DNA of 64,000 nt, taken from positions 186,001 through 250,000 of the forward strand of contig NZ_JAUSVX010000006.1 in NCBI RefSeq assembly GCF_030814995.1, in the 5' to 3' direction. A program made the position numbers and the translations under genes. The notes beneath the pieces are model-generated. The model was not told where the DNA came from. It made no database searches and worked only from the letters and a program-made list of their open reading frames with translations. This stretch comes from Labrys wisconsinensis. Lineage in GTDB: Bacteria > Pseudomonadota > Alphaproteobacteria > Rhizobiales > Labraceae. This document shows positions 23,907 to 32,735 of the stretch, one piece after another (position 1 is the first letter of the stretch; every line of letters starts with the position of its first letter).

Positions 23907-24800
23907 TCAGCCCAGGTGCGGCCAGGTCGCTTTCCACCAGTCCGGCTTGACCAGGCTAAGCGCCGTCTCGCCCGCCAGCAGCGGCGCGCCGGCCGCAATC
24001 GCCTCCTCCGCCCGGTCGAGCCGCAGCATGGCAAGGCCGCGTCCCTTGGCCGAGGAGCCCATCGCGCCCAGCCCCTTCTCGCCGGCCCGGACCTCGGTCC
24101 CGGCTGCCGGCGCTTCACCCACAAACGTCGTCGGCACGATGCGCGTGCGGGCCGTGCCGCGGTGCTGCATGCGGCTGACCACCTCCTGGCCGACATAGCA
24201 GCCCTTGTGGAAGTCGACGCCGCCGAGCATGTCCATCAGCGCCTCGTGCGGAAAGGTGTCGCCATAGGCGAAGTCGCGCCCGCCCTCGGGGATGCCGAGG
24301 GCGATGCGGCGGGCGTGGTAGTCGTCCGGTTCGCCGTCGCTGACGGCAAGGGCGTCATGCTCCGGCATCAATCCGCGTTGGCCGAGACCGGGATGGCGCG
24401 GATCGGCATAGGTCAGCGCGCCCTCCTGGCGGACGAAATCACCCGGAAGCGCCGCCACCACGCCGATCCGTTCACGGGCGGGATCTTCGGAAGACAGGTC
24501 CTCGACTCGCACCTTGGCGCGCAGCTTGTAGAAGGCGAGCCGCCTGGCGAAATCGGCCGCCAGCGAGCGGGGCACGTCGAGGTGAACGCCCTCGGGCTGA
24601 TCGGGGTAGACGGCGATCCGCCCGAAGCTGGCGATGAAGTCGTAGAGGATCTTGCCTTGCGGGGTCAGCAGCGCGCCGTAGCGTGCCTCACCCGCTTTCA
24701 GTCCGCTCATGTCCGAGGTGACGATGTTCTGCAGCCAGGGCAGGGCGTCTTCGCCGGTGATGCGGATCACGCCCCGGTCGGGCAGGAAGGCGGTGGGCAT
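23907..24800 (-). CDS. ygfZ: Folate-binding protein YgfZ/GcvT-like (iron-sulfur repair)
   Basis: A 297-residue member of the YgfZ family, marked by the motif KGCYVGQEVVSRM in the middle-to-late part with its conserved Cys. YgfZ binds tetrahydrofolate and helps maintain [4Fe-4S] enzymes such as radical-SAM proteins. The ATG at 24800 is preferred because GGAGA lies 7 nt upstream; a Met four codons earlier has none. It lies 97 nt downstream of the RidA-like gene on the same strand. The convergent patatin gene is separated by 72 nt that contain a CCTGGG...CCCAGG hairpin (23897-23916), a possible terminator overlapping this gene's stop. Confidence 0.9.
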   Translation of the reverse strand: MPTAFLPDRGVIRITGEDALPWLQNIVTSDMSGLKAGEARYGALLTPQGKILYDFIASFGRIAVYPDQPEGVHLDVPRSLAADFARRLAFYKLRAKVRVEDLSSEDPARERIGVVAALPGDFVRQEGALTYADPRHPGLGQRGLMPEHDALAVSDGEPDDYHARRIALGIPEGGRDFAYGDTFPHEALMDMLGGVDFHKGCYVGQEVVSRMQHRGTARTRIVPTTFVGEAPAAGTEVRAGEKGLGAMGSSAKGRGLAMLRLDRAEEAIAAGAPLLAGETALSLVKPDWWKATWPHLG

Positions 24801-24897
24801 GCGGGTCTCCATCGGCGAGGCCCGCTTCATATGGAGGTTTGCGGCGATGTCGTGAAGGTGTGCGTCCTGCCCCATCACCGGCTGCGGCAGGCCCCGC

Positions 24898-25251
24898 TCA
24901 GGCCACGGCGGCGACGATGCCGATCTCGACGGCGAATTGCGGGGCGGCCAGCCGGGCCTCCACCGTGGCGCGGGCCGGAGCATGGCCTTGCGGCACCCAG
25001 GCGTCCCAGACCGCATTCATCTCGGCGAAGCCGGCGATGTCGGCGAGCCAGATCGTGGCGCTGAGGATGTTCTCCCGCCGCGAGCCGATGCGGTGGAGCA
25101 GGGCGTCGATCCGCGCCAGGATATTGGCGGTCTGCTCGGTCACGGAGGTGCCGGGCGCGTCCTCCGCCACCTGGCCGGCGAGGAAGGCGAAGCCGCCGTG
25201 GAGCACGGCCTGGCTCATGCGCGCGCCGGTGTCGAAACGCTGGATGGTCAT
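24898..25251 (-). CDS. RidA-family enamine/imine deaminase-like protein
   Basis: A 117-residue single-domain protein of the RidA/YjgF/UK114 family, with the terminal segment RATVEARLAAPQFAVEIGIVAAVA holding the conserved Arg and Glu positions. RidA proteins hydrolyse reactive enamines and imines made by PLP or flavin enzymes. It lies 26 nt after the PotC-like permease gene, inside the transporter operon. A RidA next to an amino-acid transporter and an amino-acid-oxidising flavoprotein makes metabolic sense. The ATG at 25251 gives the standard family length. Confidence 0.88.
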   Translation of the reverse strand: MTIQRFDTGARMSQAVLHGGFAFLAGQVAEDAPGTSVTEQTANILARIDALLHRIGSRRENILSATIWLADIAGFAEMNAVWDAWVPQGHAPARATVEARLAAPQFAVEIGIVAAVA

Positions 25252-25277
25252 GGCGGAACCCTCGGGTCTCACGTCGG

Positions 25278-26096
25278 TCAGGTGGGTGAAAGCTTCTGGC
25301 GCTCGGCCCGGCGCTGCAGCCATTGCACGGTCATCAGGAAGATCGTGGAGAACAGGATCAGCAGCGTCGCCACGGCGGCGATGGTCGGGCTCAGCGTCTC
25401 GCGCACGCCGCTCCACATCTGGCGCGGCAGGGTGCGTTGCTCGGAGCCGGAAATGAACAGGGCGATCACCACCTCGTCGAAGGAGGTGACGAAGGCGAAC
25501 AGCGCGCCGGAGACGACACCGGGCGCGATGATCGGCAGCATGACGCGCAGCACCGCCACCGGCGGCGGTGCCCCGAGGCTCGCCGCGGCGCGCATCAGGG
25601 TCTGGTCGAAGCCAGCCAGCGTCGCCGTCACCGTGATCACGACGAAGGGCGCGCCGATGGCGGTATGGGCGAGCACCAGGCCGGTCAGCGTGTTGAGCAG
25701 GCCGACCGCGGCGAAGGCATAATAGATGCCGACCGCCGAGACGATCACCGGCACGATCATCGGCGAGATCAGGATCGCGGTCAGCGTGGCGCGCGCCGGG
25801 CAGTCGGGCCGCGTCAGGCCGATGGCGGCCAGCGTGCCGAGGAACGTCGCCAGCACGGTGGCCGAGGTCGCCACGACGATGCTGTTGCGCAGGGCGAGCT
25901 GCCAGACCTCGGAGCCGAAGAACTCCTGGTACCAGCGCAGTGACAGGCCCGGCATGGGATAGGTGAAGAACGGCTCGGCGTTGAAGGAGAGCGGCACGAT
26001 GGCGACGATCGGCGCCACCAGGAAGGCGAGGACGAGGCCGCCCGCCAGCCAGAGCAGCACGGAGAGCGGATTCAGCGCGAGCGATGTCCTGCCCAT
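25278..26096 (-). CDS. ABC transporter permease, PotC (spermidine/putrescine) type
   Basis: A 272-residue inner-membrane permease with about six helices. The EAA-loop motif is present as AAASLGAPPPVAVLRVMLP (about residues 180-198), which docks on the ATPase. It matches the PotC/YdcV group used for polyamines, opines and related amines. The start overlaps the preceding permease stop by 1 nt, so translation is coupled. Confidence 0.92.
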   Translation of the reverse strand: MGRTSLALNPLSVLLWLAGGLVLAFLVAPIVAIVPLSFNAEPFFTYPMPGLSLRWYQEFFGSEVWQLALRNSIVVATSATVLATFLGTLAAIGLTRPDCPARATLTAILISPMIVPVIVSAVGIYYAFAAVGLLNTLTGLVLAHTAIGAPFVVITVTATLAGFDQTLMRAAASLGAPPPVAVLRVMLPIIAPGVVSGALFAFVTSFDEVVIALFISGSEQRTLPRQMWSGVRETLSPTIAAVATLLILFSTIFLMTVQWLQRRAERQKLSPT

Positions 26097-27352
26097 CAGC
26101 CCATCCTCAGTCTGTCGATGCCGACGATGCGGTTGTAGACGGCGTAGAGGATCAGCACCGCTACCAGGAGGATGGCGCTGAGCGCTGCCGCCATGCCCCA
26201 GTTGGTGACCTGGTTGGCGTAATAGGCGATGAAATAGCTGACCATCTGGTCCTGCGGCCCGCCGACCAGCGCCGGGGTGATGTAGTAGCCGAGCGCCAGG
26301 ATGAAGACGAGCAGGCAGCCGGCGCTGACGCCGGGCAGGCTCATCGGCAGGTAGACGTGCCGGAAGGCCGACGCGGGCGGCGCGCCGAGCGAGGCGGCGG
26401 CGCGCAGATAGACCGGGGGGATGCCCTTCATCACGCTGTAGATCGGCAGGACCATGAAGGGCAGCAGGATATGGGTCATGGCGATCAGCACGCCGGTCCG
26501 GTTGTAGATCAGGTCGAGCGGGCGCGCCGGGTCGATCAGGCCGAGCCAGGCCAGGGCCTCGTTGACCACGCCGCGGCTCTGCAGCAGCACCACCCAGGCG
26601 CTGGTGCGCACCAGCAGCGAGGTCCAGAACGGCAGCAGCACCAGGATCAGCAGCGTGTTCGCGACCGCGCCGCGCGAGCGGGCGATCAGAGCGGCCAGGG
26701 GATAGCCGAGCGCCAGGCAGATCAGCGTCACCGACAGGCTGACCGCGAAGGTGCGCAGCAGCACCTGGCGATGCACCGCGGTTTCCGGCGTCACGCCGAC
26801 GATGGCGCCGCGGTCGTCGTGCTGCAGGTCGAGCGCCGCCAGCAGGTAGAAATCCGTGGTGGCGGGCAGAGCCTGCCGCAGCACCCGCCAGTAGCGCGGC
26901 GTGCCCCAGGCCGGGTCGATGGCGACGAAGGCGGCGTGCCAGGGCGCCTGCGCGCGGCCGATCTGGCGGCCGGTCTTGAGCAGCATCGAGCGCAGCCCGG
27001 CCTCGTAGTAGTTGAGGCGCTTGGCGACCTCGGCCACCGTCTCGCGCGGCGAGGCCTTGAGGTCGGCGGCGAAGGCGGCGTAGACCGCCTCGTCCGGCAC
27101 GCTTTCGCCATCCCAGGCGGCGAGGGCCACCGCCGTCTGCGGCAGCGCCTGCCGGACGACGCTGTTGTCGACGCTGCGCGTCAGCAGGGCGCCGATCGGC
27201 ACGACGAAGACGGCGAGGAGAAAGAGCAGCAGCGGCGCGACCAGCAGCAGGGCCTTGGCCTGCCCGCGGCGGCGGAGCCGGCGCAGGCGCCGGGGGAGCG
27301 CAACGCTGTCGTCCGCCGGATGGTCCGCAATGTCAGCGAAGGCTGTGGTCAT
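26096..27352 (-). CDS. ABC transporter permease, PotB type with a large periplasmic insertion
   Basis: A 418-residue permease, about 130 residues longer than E. coli PotB (family knowledge). The extra length is a hydrophilic region (about residues 62-195) between helix 1 and helix 2, with repeated Trp, Tyr and charged residues, which would face the periplasm and could contact the binding protein. The core helices follow and the EAA loop reads RAAASLGAPPASAFRHVYLP. The cytoplasmic N-terminus has an Arg-rich stretch (PRRLRRLRRRGQ). It lies 70 nt after the binding-protein gene. Confidence 0.92.
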   Translation of the reverse strand: MTTAFADIADHPADDSVALPRRLRRLRRRGQAKALLLVAPLLLFLLAVFVVPIGALLTRSVDNSVVRQALPQTAVALAAWDGESVPDEAVYAAFAADLKASPRETVAEVAKRLNYYEAGLRSMLLKTGRQIGRAQAPWHAAFVAIDPAWGTPRYWRVLRQALPATTDFYLLAALDLQHDDRGAIVGVTPETAVHRQVLLRTFAVSLSVTLICLALGYPLAALIARSRGAVANTLLILVLLPFWTSLLVRTSAWVVLLQSRGVVNEALAWLGLIDPARPLDLIYNRTGVLIAMTHILLPFMVLPIYSVMKGIPPVYLRAAASLGAPPASAFRHVYLPMSLPGVSAGCLLVFILALGYYITPALVGGPQDQMVSYFIAYYANQVTNWGMAAALSAILLVAVLILYAVYNRIVGIDRLRMG

Positions 27353-27422
27353 GTCGCGCCGCTGCCGAGGAGGAGGTGAAGAGCCCGGCGGACCGCCGGA
27401 ATGCGGCCCGCCGCGTGCGCGG

Positions 27423-28472
27423 CTATTTCGCCAGCCAAGTGTTGAAGCGTTCGGTCAACTCCTCGTCATGGTCCGCCCAGAACTCGGACGAGACCACGAA
27501 GGCGGTCTTCGTGTTCTCCGGCGCCGTCGGCAGGTCAGGCAGGATTTCGGCCGGCACCTTGGCGATCGCTGCCTTCAGGGTTGGGCCGTAGGAGATGTAT
27601 CGCGACTGCTGCGCCATCACGTCGGGATTCATGGTGAAGGCGATGAACTTGTCGGCCTCGGCCTTGTTCTTCGAGCCGACCGGCTCGGCCCAGAGGTTGA
27701 AGTCCATGCCCTGGCCGTCCCAGACGATTTTGAAGTTTTTGCCGCTGTTCTTCACCGCGTCGTAGATGCGGCCGTTCCAGGCGGTGGTCATCACCACCTC
27801 GCCGTCGGCGAGCAGTTGCGGCGGCTGGGCGCCGGCAGTCCACCACACCTTGACGTCCTTCTTGATGGTGTCGAGCTTCTTGAAGGCGCGGTCGACGCCC
27901 TCCGGCGTGCCGAGCACGGTGTAGACGTCCTTGGGCGCCACGCCGTCGGCGATCAGCGCGAATTCCAGCGTGGTCTTGGGCGATTTGCGCAGCGCCCGCG
28001 GGCCGGGGAATTTCTTGGTGTCGAACAGGTCGGCCATGGTGGTCGGGCCGCCGTTCGGGAATTTCGCGGCGTCATAGGCATAGATGGTGCCGAAGACGAT
28101 GGTGGCGACGGCGCAGTCCATCGCGGCGCCGTCGATGAAGGCCGCCTTGCCGCCCAGCTTGGAATAGTCGATCTTTTCCAGCCAGTTCTCGTCGCAGCCC
28201 TGCAGGGCGTGGCCCGGCTCGACGTCGACGATGTCCCAGGTCACCTGCTTGGTCTCGACCATGCCCTTCAGCTTGGCCGTCGAGCCGTCCCATTCGTCCT
28301 GCAGCACCTTGACGCCGGTCTGCTTGGCGAAGGGCTCGAAATAGGTCTTTTCCTGGCTCTTGGTGTAGGCGCCGCCCCACGAGGTCACGGTCAGCGTGCC
28401 GTCGGCGAGCGCCGGCGTCGCCAGGCCCGCGAGAAGCATGGCGGTCGGCAGAAGCGAAAATCTGCGTATCAT
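27423..28472 (-). CDS. ABC transporter substrate-binding protein, PotD/F type
   Basis: A 349-residue periplasmic binding protein with a signal peptide (about 1-23, ending ATPALADG). The opening TLTVTSWGGAYTKSQEKTYFEPF and the later WTAGAQPPQLLADGEVVMTTAWNGRIYDA are typical of the spermidine/putrescine-type family (SBP_bac_8). The ATG at 28472 was chosen because AAGGGGA lies 6 nt upstream; a Met five codons earlier (28487) is an alternative. Polyamine-type binding proteins in Hyphomicrobiales often carry other amines, opines or amino acids, so the ligand is open. Confidence 0.93.
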   Translation of the reverse strand: MIRRFSLLPTAMLLAGLATPALADGTLTVTSWGGAYTKSQEKTYFEPFAKQTGVKVLQDEWDGSTAKLKGMVETKQVTWDIVDVEPGHALQGCDENWLEKIDYSKLGGKAAFIDGAAMDCAVATIVFGTIYAYDAAKFPNGGPTTMADLFDTKKFPGPRALRKSPKTTLEFALIADGVAPKDVYTVLGTPEGVDRAFKKLDTIKKDVKVWWTAGAQPPQLLADGEVVMTTAWNGRIYDAVKNSGKNFKIVWDGQGMDFNLWAEPVGSKNKAEADKFIAFTMNPDVMAQQSRYISYGPTLKAAIAKVPAEILPDLPTAPENTKTAFVVSSEFWADHDEELTERFNTWLAK

Positions 28473-28525
28473 GTCGTTCCCCTTCATGTGTGCCTTGACG
28501 GCGTTCTTGTCCGTGGGCGGCGCCC

Positions 28526-29611
28526 TCAGGCGAGGGCGAGCGCCCGGCAGTCGTCGGGGCGCCAGCCGATGACGGCCTCGGCGCCCCGTGCCAGCGCCGG
28601 ACCGGCGAGTTGGGTCGGCAGCTTGACCAGGATGTCGTCGCGCCCACAGGCGGCGACGCGCAGGCGCAGATGGTCCCCGTGGTAGATCAGCTCCTCGACC
28701 CGGGCCGGGAAGCGGTTCTCCCAGCTTTCCGCCGGCGCCAGGCCGACGCGTTCAGGCCGCAGCGCCAGGGTCGCCCGGGCGCCGACCGCGAGGCCGTCGC
28801 CGGCGAGGGCGGCGATCGCGGCGCCCGTCTCGGTCTCGATCCGGCAGCGGCCGCCGGCGAGCGCTGTCACCCGGCCGGCGATGGCGTTGTTCTCGCCGAT
28901 GAAGGCGGCGACGAAGGGATTGGCCGGGGCCTCGTACAGCATGGCGGGCGGCGCGATCTGCTGCAGCGTGCCGTCGTTGAAGACGCCGACGCGGTCCGAC
29001 ATGGTCAGGGCCTCGCCCTGGTCGTGGGTGACGTAGACGACGTTGATGCCGAGCCGGGCATGCAGATGCTTGATCTCGATCTGCATGTGCTCGCGCAGCT
29101 GCTTGTCGAGGGCGCCGAGCGGCTCGTCCATCAGCACCAGCTTGGGCTCGAACACCAGGGCGCGGGCAAGGGCGACGCGCTGCTGCTGGCCGCCGGACAA
29201 TTGCGCCGGCTTGCGCGCCTCGAACGCGGCCATGCGCACCATGTCGAGGGCCCGGCGCACGCGCTCTGCCATCTCCGCCCGGCCCATGCGGCGCATCTTC
29301 AGCGGGAAGGCGACGTTCTCGCCCACGCTCATGTGCGGGAACAGCGCATAGTTCTGGAAGACCACGCCGATGTTGCGCCGGTGCGCCGGCACGCTGTCGA
29401 TGCGCTGGCCGCCGAGCGTGATCGTTCCGCTGGTCGGCGTCTCGAAGCCGGCCAGCATCATCAGCGTCGTCGTCTTGCCCGAGCCGGACGGGCCGAGCAG
29501 CGTCAGGAACTCGCCCTGCGCCACGGCGAGGTCCAGGCCCCGGACGACGTAGCTGGCGCCGTCATAGGATTTCTTCACGCCCTCGAAGGTGATGAAGCGC
29601 GGGTCCTGCAT
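28526..29611 (-). CDS. ABC transporter ATP-binding protein, PotA type
   Basis: A 361-residue ATPase, first gene of the transporter operon. Walker A is GPSGSGKTT, the Q-loop QNYALFPHM, signature LSGGQQQR, Walker B VLMDEPLGALD and the switch His in VTHDQ. A TOBE-type C-terminal domain follows from about 280, as in PotA/UgpC. The frame stays open far upstream in this GC-rich DNA; the ATG at 29611 is used because it gives the family start (MQDPRFITFEGVKKSY), has AGAGG upstream and follows a recognisable promoter. Confidence 0.93.
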   Translation of the reverse strand: MQDPRFITFEGVKKSYDGASYVVRGLDLAVAQGEFLTLLGPSGSGKTTTLMMLAGFETPTSGTITLGGQRIDSVPAHRRNIGVVFQNYALFPHMSVGENVAFPLKMRRMGRAEMAERVRRALDMVRMAAFEARKPAQLSGGQQQRVALARALVFEPKLVLMDEPLGALDKQLREHMQIEIKHLHARLGINVVYVTHDQGEALTMSDRVGVFNDGTLQQIAPPAMLYEAPANPFVAAFIGENNAIAGRVTALAGGRCRIETETGAAIAALAGDGLAVGARATLALRPERVGLAPAESWENRFPARVEELIYHGDHLRLRVAACGRDDILVKLPTQLAGPALARGAEAVIGWRPDDCRALALA

Positions 29612-29662
29612 CTGGCTCGCCTCTTGTCGTGCGGCTCGGGTTTGTTGTCTGAATGGTGCTCG

Positions 29663-29691
29663 ATATTGTGTGGTGTTTTGGAAATAGTCAA
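29663..29691 (-). promoter_or_regulatory. Candidate sigma-70 promoter of the ABC transporter operon
   Basis: On the reverse strand TTGACT (29691-29686), a 17-nt spacer and CAATAT (29668-29663) resemble a housekeeping promoter, -10 about 52 nt before the ATPase start codon. The inverted half-sites TTGTGTGG/CCACACAA cover the -10 and abut the -35. Confidence 0.55.
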
Positions 29692-29700
29692 GCCACACAA
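29666..29700. promoter_or_regulatory. TTGTGTGG inverted pair, candidate MocR operator at the transporter promoter
   Basis: TTGTGTGG (29666-29673) and CCACACAA (29693-29700) are exact reverse complements, 27 bp from start to start. A third copy of TTGTGTGG is at 29872-29879, at the MocR start codon. Binding here would block or reshape RNA polymerase access. Confidence 0.6.
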
Positions 29701-29871
29701 AATCAGGGAGGGATAGACGGATCATCTCGATCCCGGGCCGGCGTGAATCGGCCTGGAGCGGCGGACTTCTCCGGCGGCCCACTGCGATTTCGGCTGGACC
29801 GCGAGGCGGAAGGCCTGTTATGAAGGCCCTGCATGAGGACCGAATCCGGTTGACGTCCGGCCGGTTCCGGT

Positions 29872-29879
29872 TTGTGTGG
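29872..29879 (+). promoter_or_regulatory. Third TTGTGTGG half-site at the MocR gene start
   Basis: An exact copy of the 8-bp motif from the transporter promoter overlaps the GTG start of the MocR-type regulator, with repeated CCGGTT (29847, 29862 region) just upstream. This fits autoregulation. Because the motif covers the presumed start codon, the true start may be slightly downstream. Confidence 0.45.
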
Positions 29880-31297
29880 ATTCGTGCTTGGATCAGATTC
29901 GGACAATTGCGAAGCGGCCGGCGACGTCCGGCCCGGCGCGGGCCCCGCGGCTGCCGGCCTATCTCGCCCTCGCCGCGGAGCTGGAGGCGCGCATCCGCTC
30001 CGGTGAGCTGAAGCCCGGCAGCAGCCTGCCGCCGCAGCGCGACCTGGCCAAGCAGCGCTCGCTCAACGTCTCCACCGTCTCGCGCGCTTATCGCGAGCTG
30101 CAGAACCTCAGCCTCGTCACGGGCTCGACGCGGCGCGGCACCGTCGTTACCAGCGAGCCGGCCATGCCCCGCGTCGACCGCGCGGCGACGCCGTCGGGCG
30201 TCATCGACCTCACGGTCAACCGCCCGGCGGTCGACGATTTCCGCGAGCGCCTGGCGCAGACGCTGCCGCTGCTGGCTGGGGATCCGCGCTTTCGCGAGCT
30301 GCAGGAGTACCAGCCGCCGGAAGGCCCGGCCTGGGCCCGTGCCGCGGGCCGGCGCTGGGTGGCGCTCAACGGGTTCGAGCCGGCGGCGGACGACATCGTG
30401 GTGACCAGCGGGGCGCAGCACGCCCTGCTCGCCGTGATCGGCAGCCTGATCGAGCCCGGCGACGTGGTGGCCGCCGACCGCCTGACCTATTACGGCCTCA
30501 AGGCCCTGGCGCAGATGTTCCGGTTCCGCATCGTCGGCATCGGCAGCGACGCCGAGGGCATGTCGGCCGAAGAGCTCGACGCGGCCTGCCGGCGCGAGCC
30601 GGTCAAGGCGGTGTTCACCGTGCCGTCCCTGCACAATCCGAGCGTCGTCACCATGTCGGAGCCGCGCCGGCGCGCGCTGGTCGACATTGCCCGCCGCCGC
30701 GACCTGACGATCATCGAGGACGACGTCTACGGGCCGATGCTGGACGAGCGGCCGCCGGCCCTGAGGACGCTGGCGCCGGAGCGCACCTATCACATTTCCT
30801 CGCTCTCCAAGGCGCTCGCGCCGGGCCTGCGCGTCGGCTATCTCACCTGTCCGCCCGGCCGCGCCCTGGTGACGGCCGAGCCGGTGCGCACCACCGCCTG
30901 GATGCCGGCGCCCCTGCCGCTGCTGGTCGCCAGCCGCTGGATGGAGGACGGCACCGCCGTCGCCATCCTGGCCGCCCAGCTCGCCGAGCTCCGGGCGCGG
31001 CATGCGCTGGTGGTGACCATCCTGGCGGGGGCAGCGGTGAATGCCGATCCGCGCTGCATGTTCGTCTGGCTCAAGCTGCCGCCGCCCTGGCGCGCGGAGG
31101 ACTTCGCCGCCAATGTCCGGGCGCACGGCGTCGCCGTCATGCCCGCCACCGCCTTCGCCGCCGACCGCGAGCCGGTCGAGCACGCGGTGCGGATCAACCT
31201 GGGCTGCGCCGCCTCGCGCGACGAGCTGGCCACGGCGCTGCGCATCGTCGCGACGACGCTGGCCGAGCGGCCGCGCGCCCTGTTCGGGACGGTATAG
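29876..31297 (+). CDS. MocR-family regulator (GntR HTH fused to class-I aminotransferase)
   Basis: A 473-residue fusion: an N-terminal GntR winged helix (about 27-92, LPPQRDLAKQRSLNVSTVSRAYREL) and a fold-type-I aminotransferase domain (about 110-470). The PLP lysine is Lys312 in SSLSKALAPGLRVGYL, the Asn of SLHNPS (254) and the Asp of EDDVYG (282) contact PLP. MocR proteins sense PLP or amino compounds and control transport and catabolic genes. GTG at 29876 is the presumed start, with no strong ribosome site. It is divergent from the ABC operon and 2 nt upstream of the flavoprotein gene, so it probably controls both. Confidence 0.9.
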   Translation: MDSCLDQIRTIAKRPATSGPARAPRLPAYLALAAELEARIRSGELKPGSSLPPQRDLAKQRSLNVSTVSRAYRELQNLSLVTGSTRRGTVVTSEPAMPRVDRAATPSGVIDLTVNRPAVDDFRERLAQTLPLLAGDPRFRELQEYQPPEGPAWARAAGRRWVALNGFEPAADDIVVTSGAQHALLAVIGSLIEPGDVVAADRLTYYGLKALAQMFRFRIVGIGSDAEGMSAEELDAACRREPVKAVFTVPSLHNPSVVTMSEPRRRALVDIARRRDLTIIEDDVYGPMLDERPPALRTLAPERTYHISSLSKALAPGLRVGYLTCPPGRALVTAEPVRTTAWMPAPLPLLVASRWMEDGTAVAILAAQLAELRARHALVVTILAGAAVNADPRCMFVWLKLPPPWRAEDFAANVRAHGVAVMPATAFAADREPVEHAVRINLGCAASRDELATALRIVATTLAERPRALFGTV

Positions 31298-31299
31298 GG

Positions 31300-32616
31300 A
31301 TGGACGGCCTCGATGCCGCCCCCGTCCCCGAGGGCGAGCGCCGCCGGGTGGCGGTCATCGGCGCCGGCCTGGTCGGCCTCGCCTCGGCGCTCTGGCTGGC
31401 GCGCCTGGGACACCACGTCACCGTCGTCGACCGGGCGCCGCCCGAGCCCGGCGGGTCCTATAGGCAGGCCTGCTCCTACGGCAATGCCTGCACCGTCGCG
31501 CCGCATGGCGTGGTGCCGGTGGCGACGCCGGGCATCGCCTGGCGCGTCCCCGGCATGGTGCTGAATCCGGCCGGCCCGCTGGCGATCGTCTGGCGTTATC
31601 TGCCGCATCTCGCCCCCTGGCTCCGGGCCTTCCTCGCCGCCAGCCGGCCGGCCGAGGTCGAGCGCATCGCCGGCACGCTTGCCGGGCTGCTGCGCCATGC
31701 CGATGCCGCCTACCGGCCGCTGGTCGAGGAGGCGGGCGCCCGCCATCTCGAGCGCCACGCCGGCTGCCTCTACCTCTATCGCTCCGACGCCGCCTTCGCC
31801 GCCGCCGAGGCGGACAACCGTCTGCGCGAGCGCCATGGCGTCGCCCTCGAGCGCCTCGACGCGGTGGCGATCCGCGCCCTGGAGCCCCGGCTGGCGCCGC
31901 TCTACCGGCGCGGGGTGCTCTACCCCGACGCCTATACCTTCGACAGCCCGCAGGTGCTGGCCGTCGCCTTCGCCGCGGCGATCCGCAAGCGCGGCGGCGC
32001 GATCGTGCGGGCCGAGGTGCGGGACCTGCGCTGCGAGGGAGAGGGCGTCCGTGTCGGCACGGATGGCACCGCGCTCCGCGCCGAGCGTCTCGTGATCGCC
32101 GCTGGCGCCCATTCGCGCGCCCTGGTGCGGCAGCTGGGCGAGGACGTCCTGCTCGACACCGAGCGCGGCTACCACGTGCTCTTCCCCGAGGCCGGTCATC
32201 TCCTCGGCCGTCCGGTCTGCTATCCCGAGCACGGCTTCTACATGACCCCGATGGCCGATGGGCTGCGGGCGGCCGGAACCGTCGAGCTCGGCGGCCTCGC
32301 CGTGCCGGCGCGGCCGGTGCGCACGCGGATGATCCGGCAGACGGTTGCCGAGCTGCTGCCGCAGGCCGGCGCCCCAGGTGCCGAATGGATGGGGTTCCGC
32401 CCCTCGATGCCCGACTCGCTCCCTGTCGTGGCGCGGTCCGCCCGGCATCCCGCGGTCACCTATGCCTTCGGCCACGGCCATCTCGGCCTGACCCTGGCCG
32501 GCATCACCGGGCGCCTCGTCGCCGATCTCGTCTCGGAGCGGCCGCCGGTCCTGCCGCTGGCGACGCTGCGCCACGACCGCTTCGACGCCTGGGGCGGCAA
32601 GCCCGGCCCCGGATAG
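31300..32616 (+). CDS. FAD-dependent amino-acid dehydrogenase/oxidase, DadA-like
   Basis: A 438-residue flavoprotein of the D-amino acid oxidase (DAO) family. The dinucleotide motif GAGLVGLASALWLARLG (about 21-37) is followed by an acidic residue at the strand-2 end (VVDRA). The central TFDSPQVLAVAF and the C-terminal GHGHLGLTLAGITGRLVADLV are typical of DadA-like D-amino-acid dehydrogenases. It would oxidise an amine or D-amino acid to an imine, the kind of product RidA removes. It is translated right after the MocR gene (2-nt gap). The specific substrate is unknown. Confidence 0.88.
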   Translation: MDGLDAAPVPEGERRRVAVIGAGLVGLASALWLARLGHHVTVVDRAPPEPGGSYRQACSYGNACTVAPHGVVPVATPGIAWRVPGMVLNPAGPLAIVWRYLPHLAPWLRAFLAASRPAEVERIAGTLAGLLRHADAAYRPLVEEAGARHLERHAGCLYLYRSDAAFAAAEADNRLRERHGVALERLDAVAIRALEPRLAPLYRRGVLYPDAYTFDSPQVLAVAFAAAIRKRGGAIVRAEVRDLRCEGEGVRVGTDGTALRAERLVIAAGAHSRALVRQLGEDVLLDTERGYHVLFPEAGHLLGRPVCYPEHGFYMTPMADGLRAAGTVELGGLAVPARPVRTRMIRQTVAELLPQAGAPGAEWMGFRPSMPDSLPVVARSARHPAVTYAFGHGHLGLTLAGITGRLVADLVSERPPVLPLATLRHDRFDAWGGKPGPG

Positions 32617-32735
32617 ACCTGGGCGACTCGGCCTCGCCCGGGCAGGGGAGAGCGCTCGATCCGCCTTTTCGGACCGGACCGGGGCCGCTATGACGGCGTC
32701 GGCGGTGCCCATCGCCGAACCCCGGAGCGAGCCAG

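Noticed and set aside
28526..31183. Reverse frame extending upstream of the ABC ATPase across the MocR gene (885 codons)
   Set aside because: Only the part below 29611 carries ATPase motifs; the rest is a shadow of the MocR aminotransferase and crosses a promoter.
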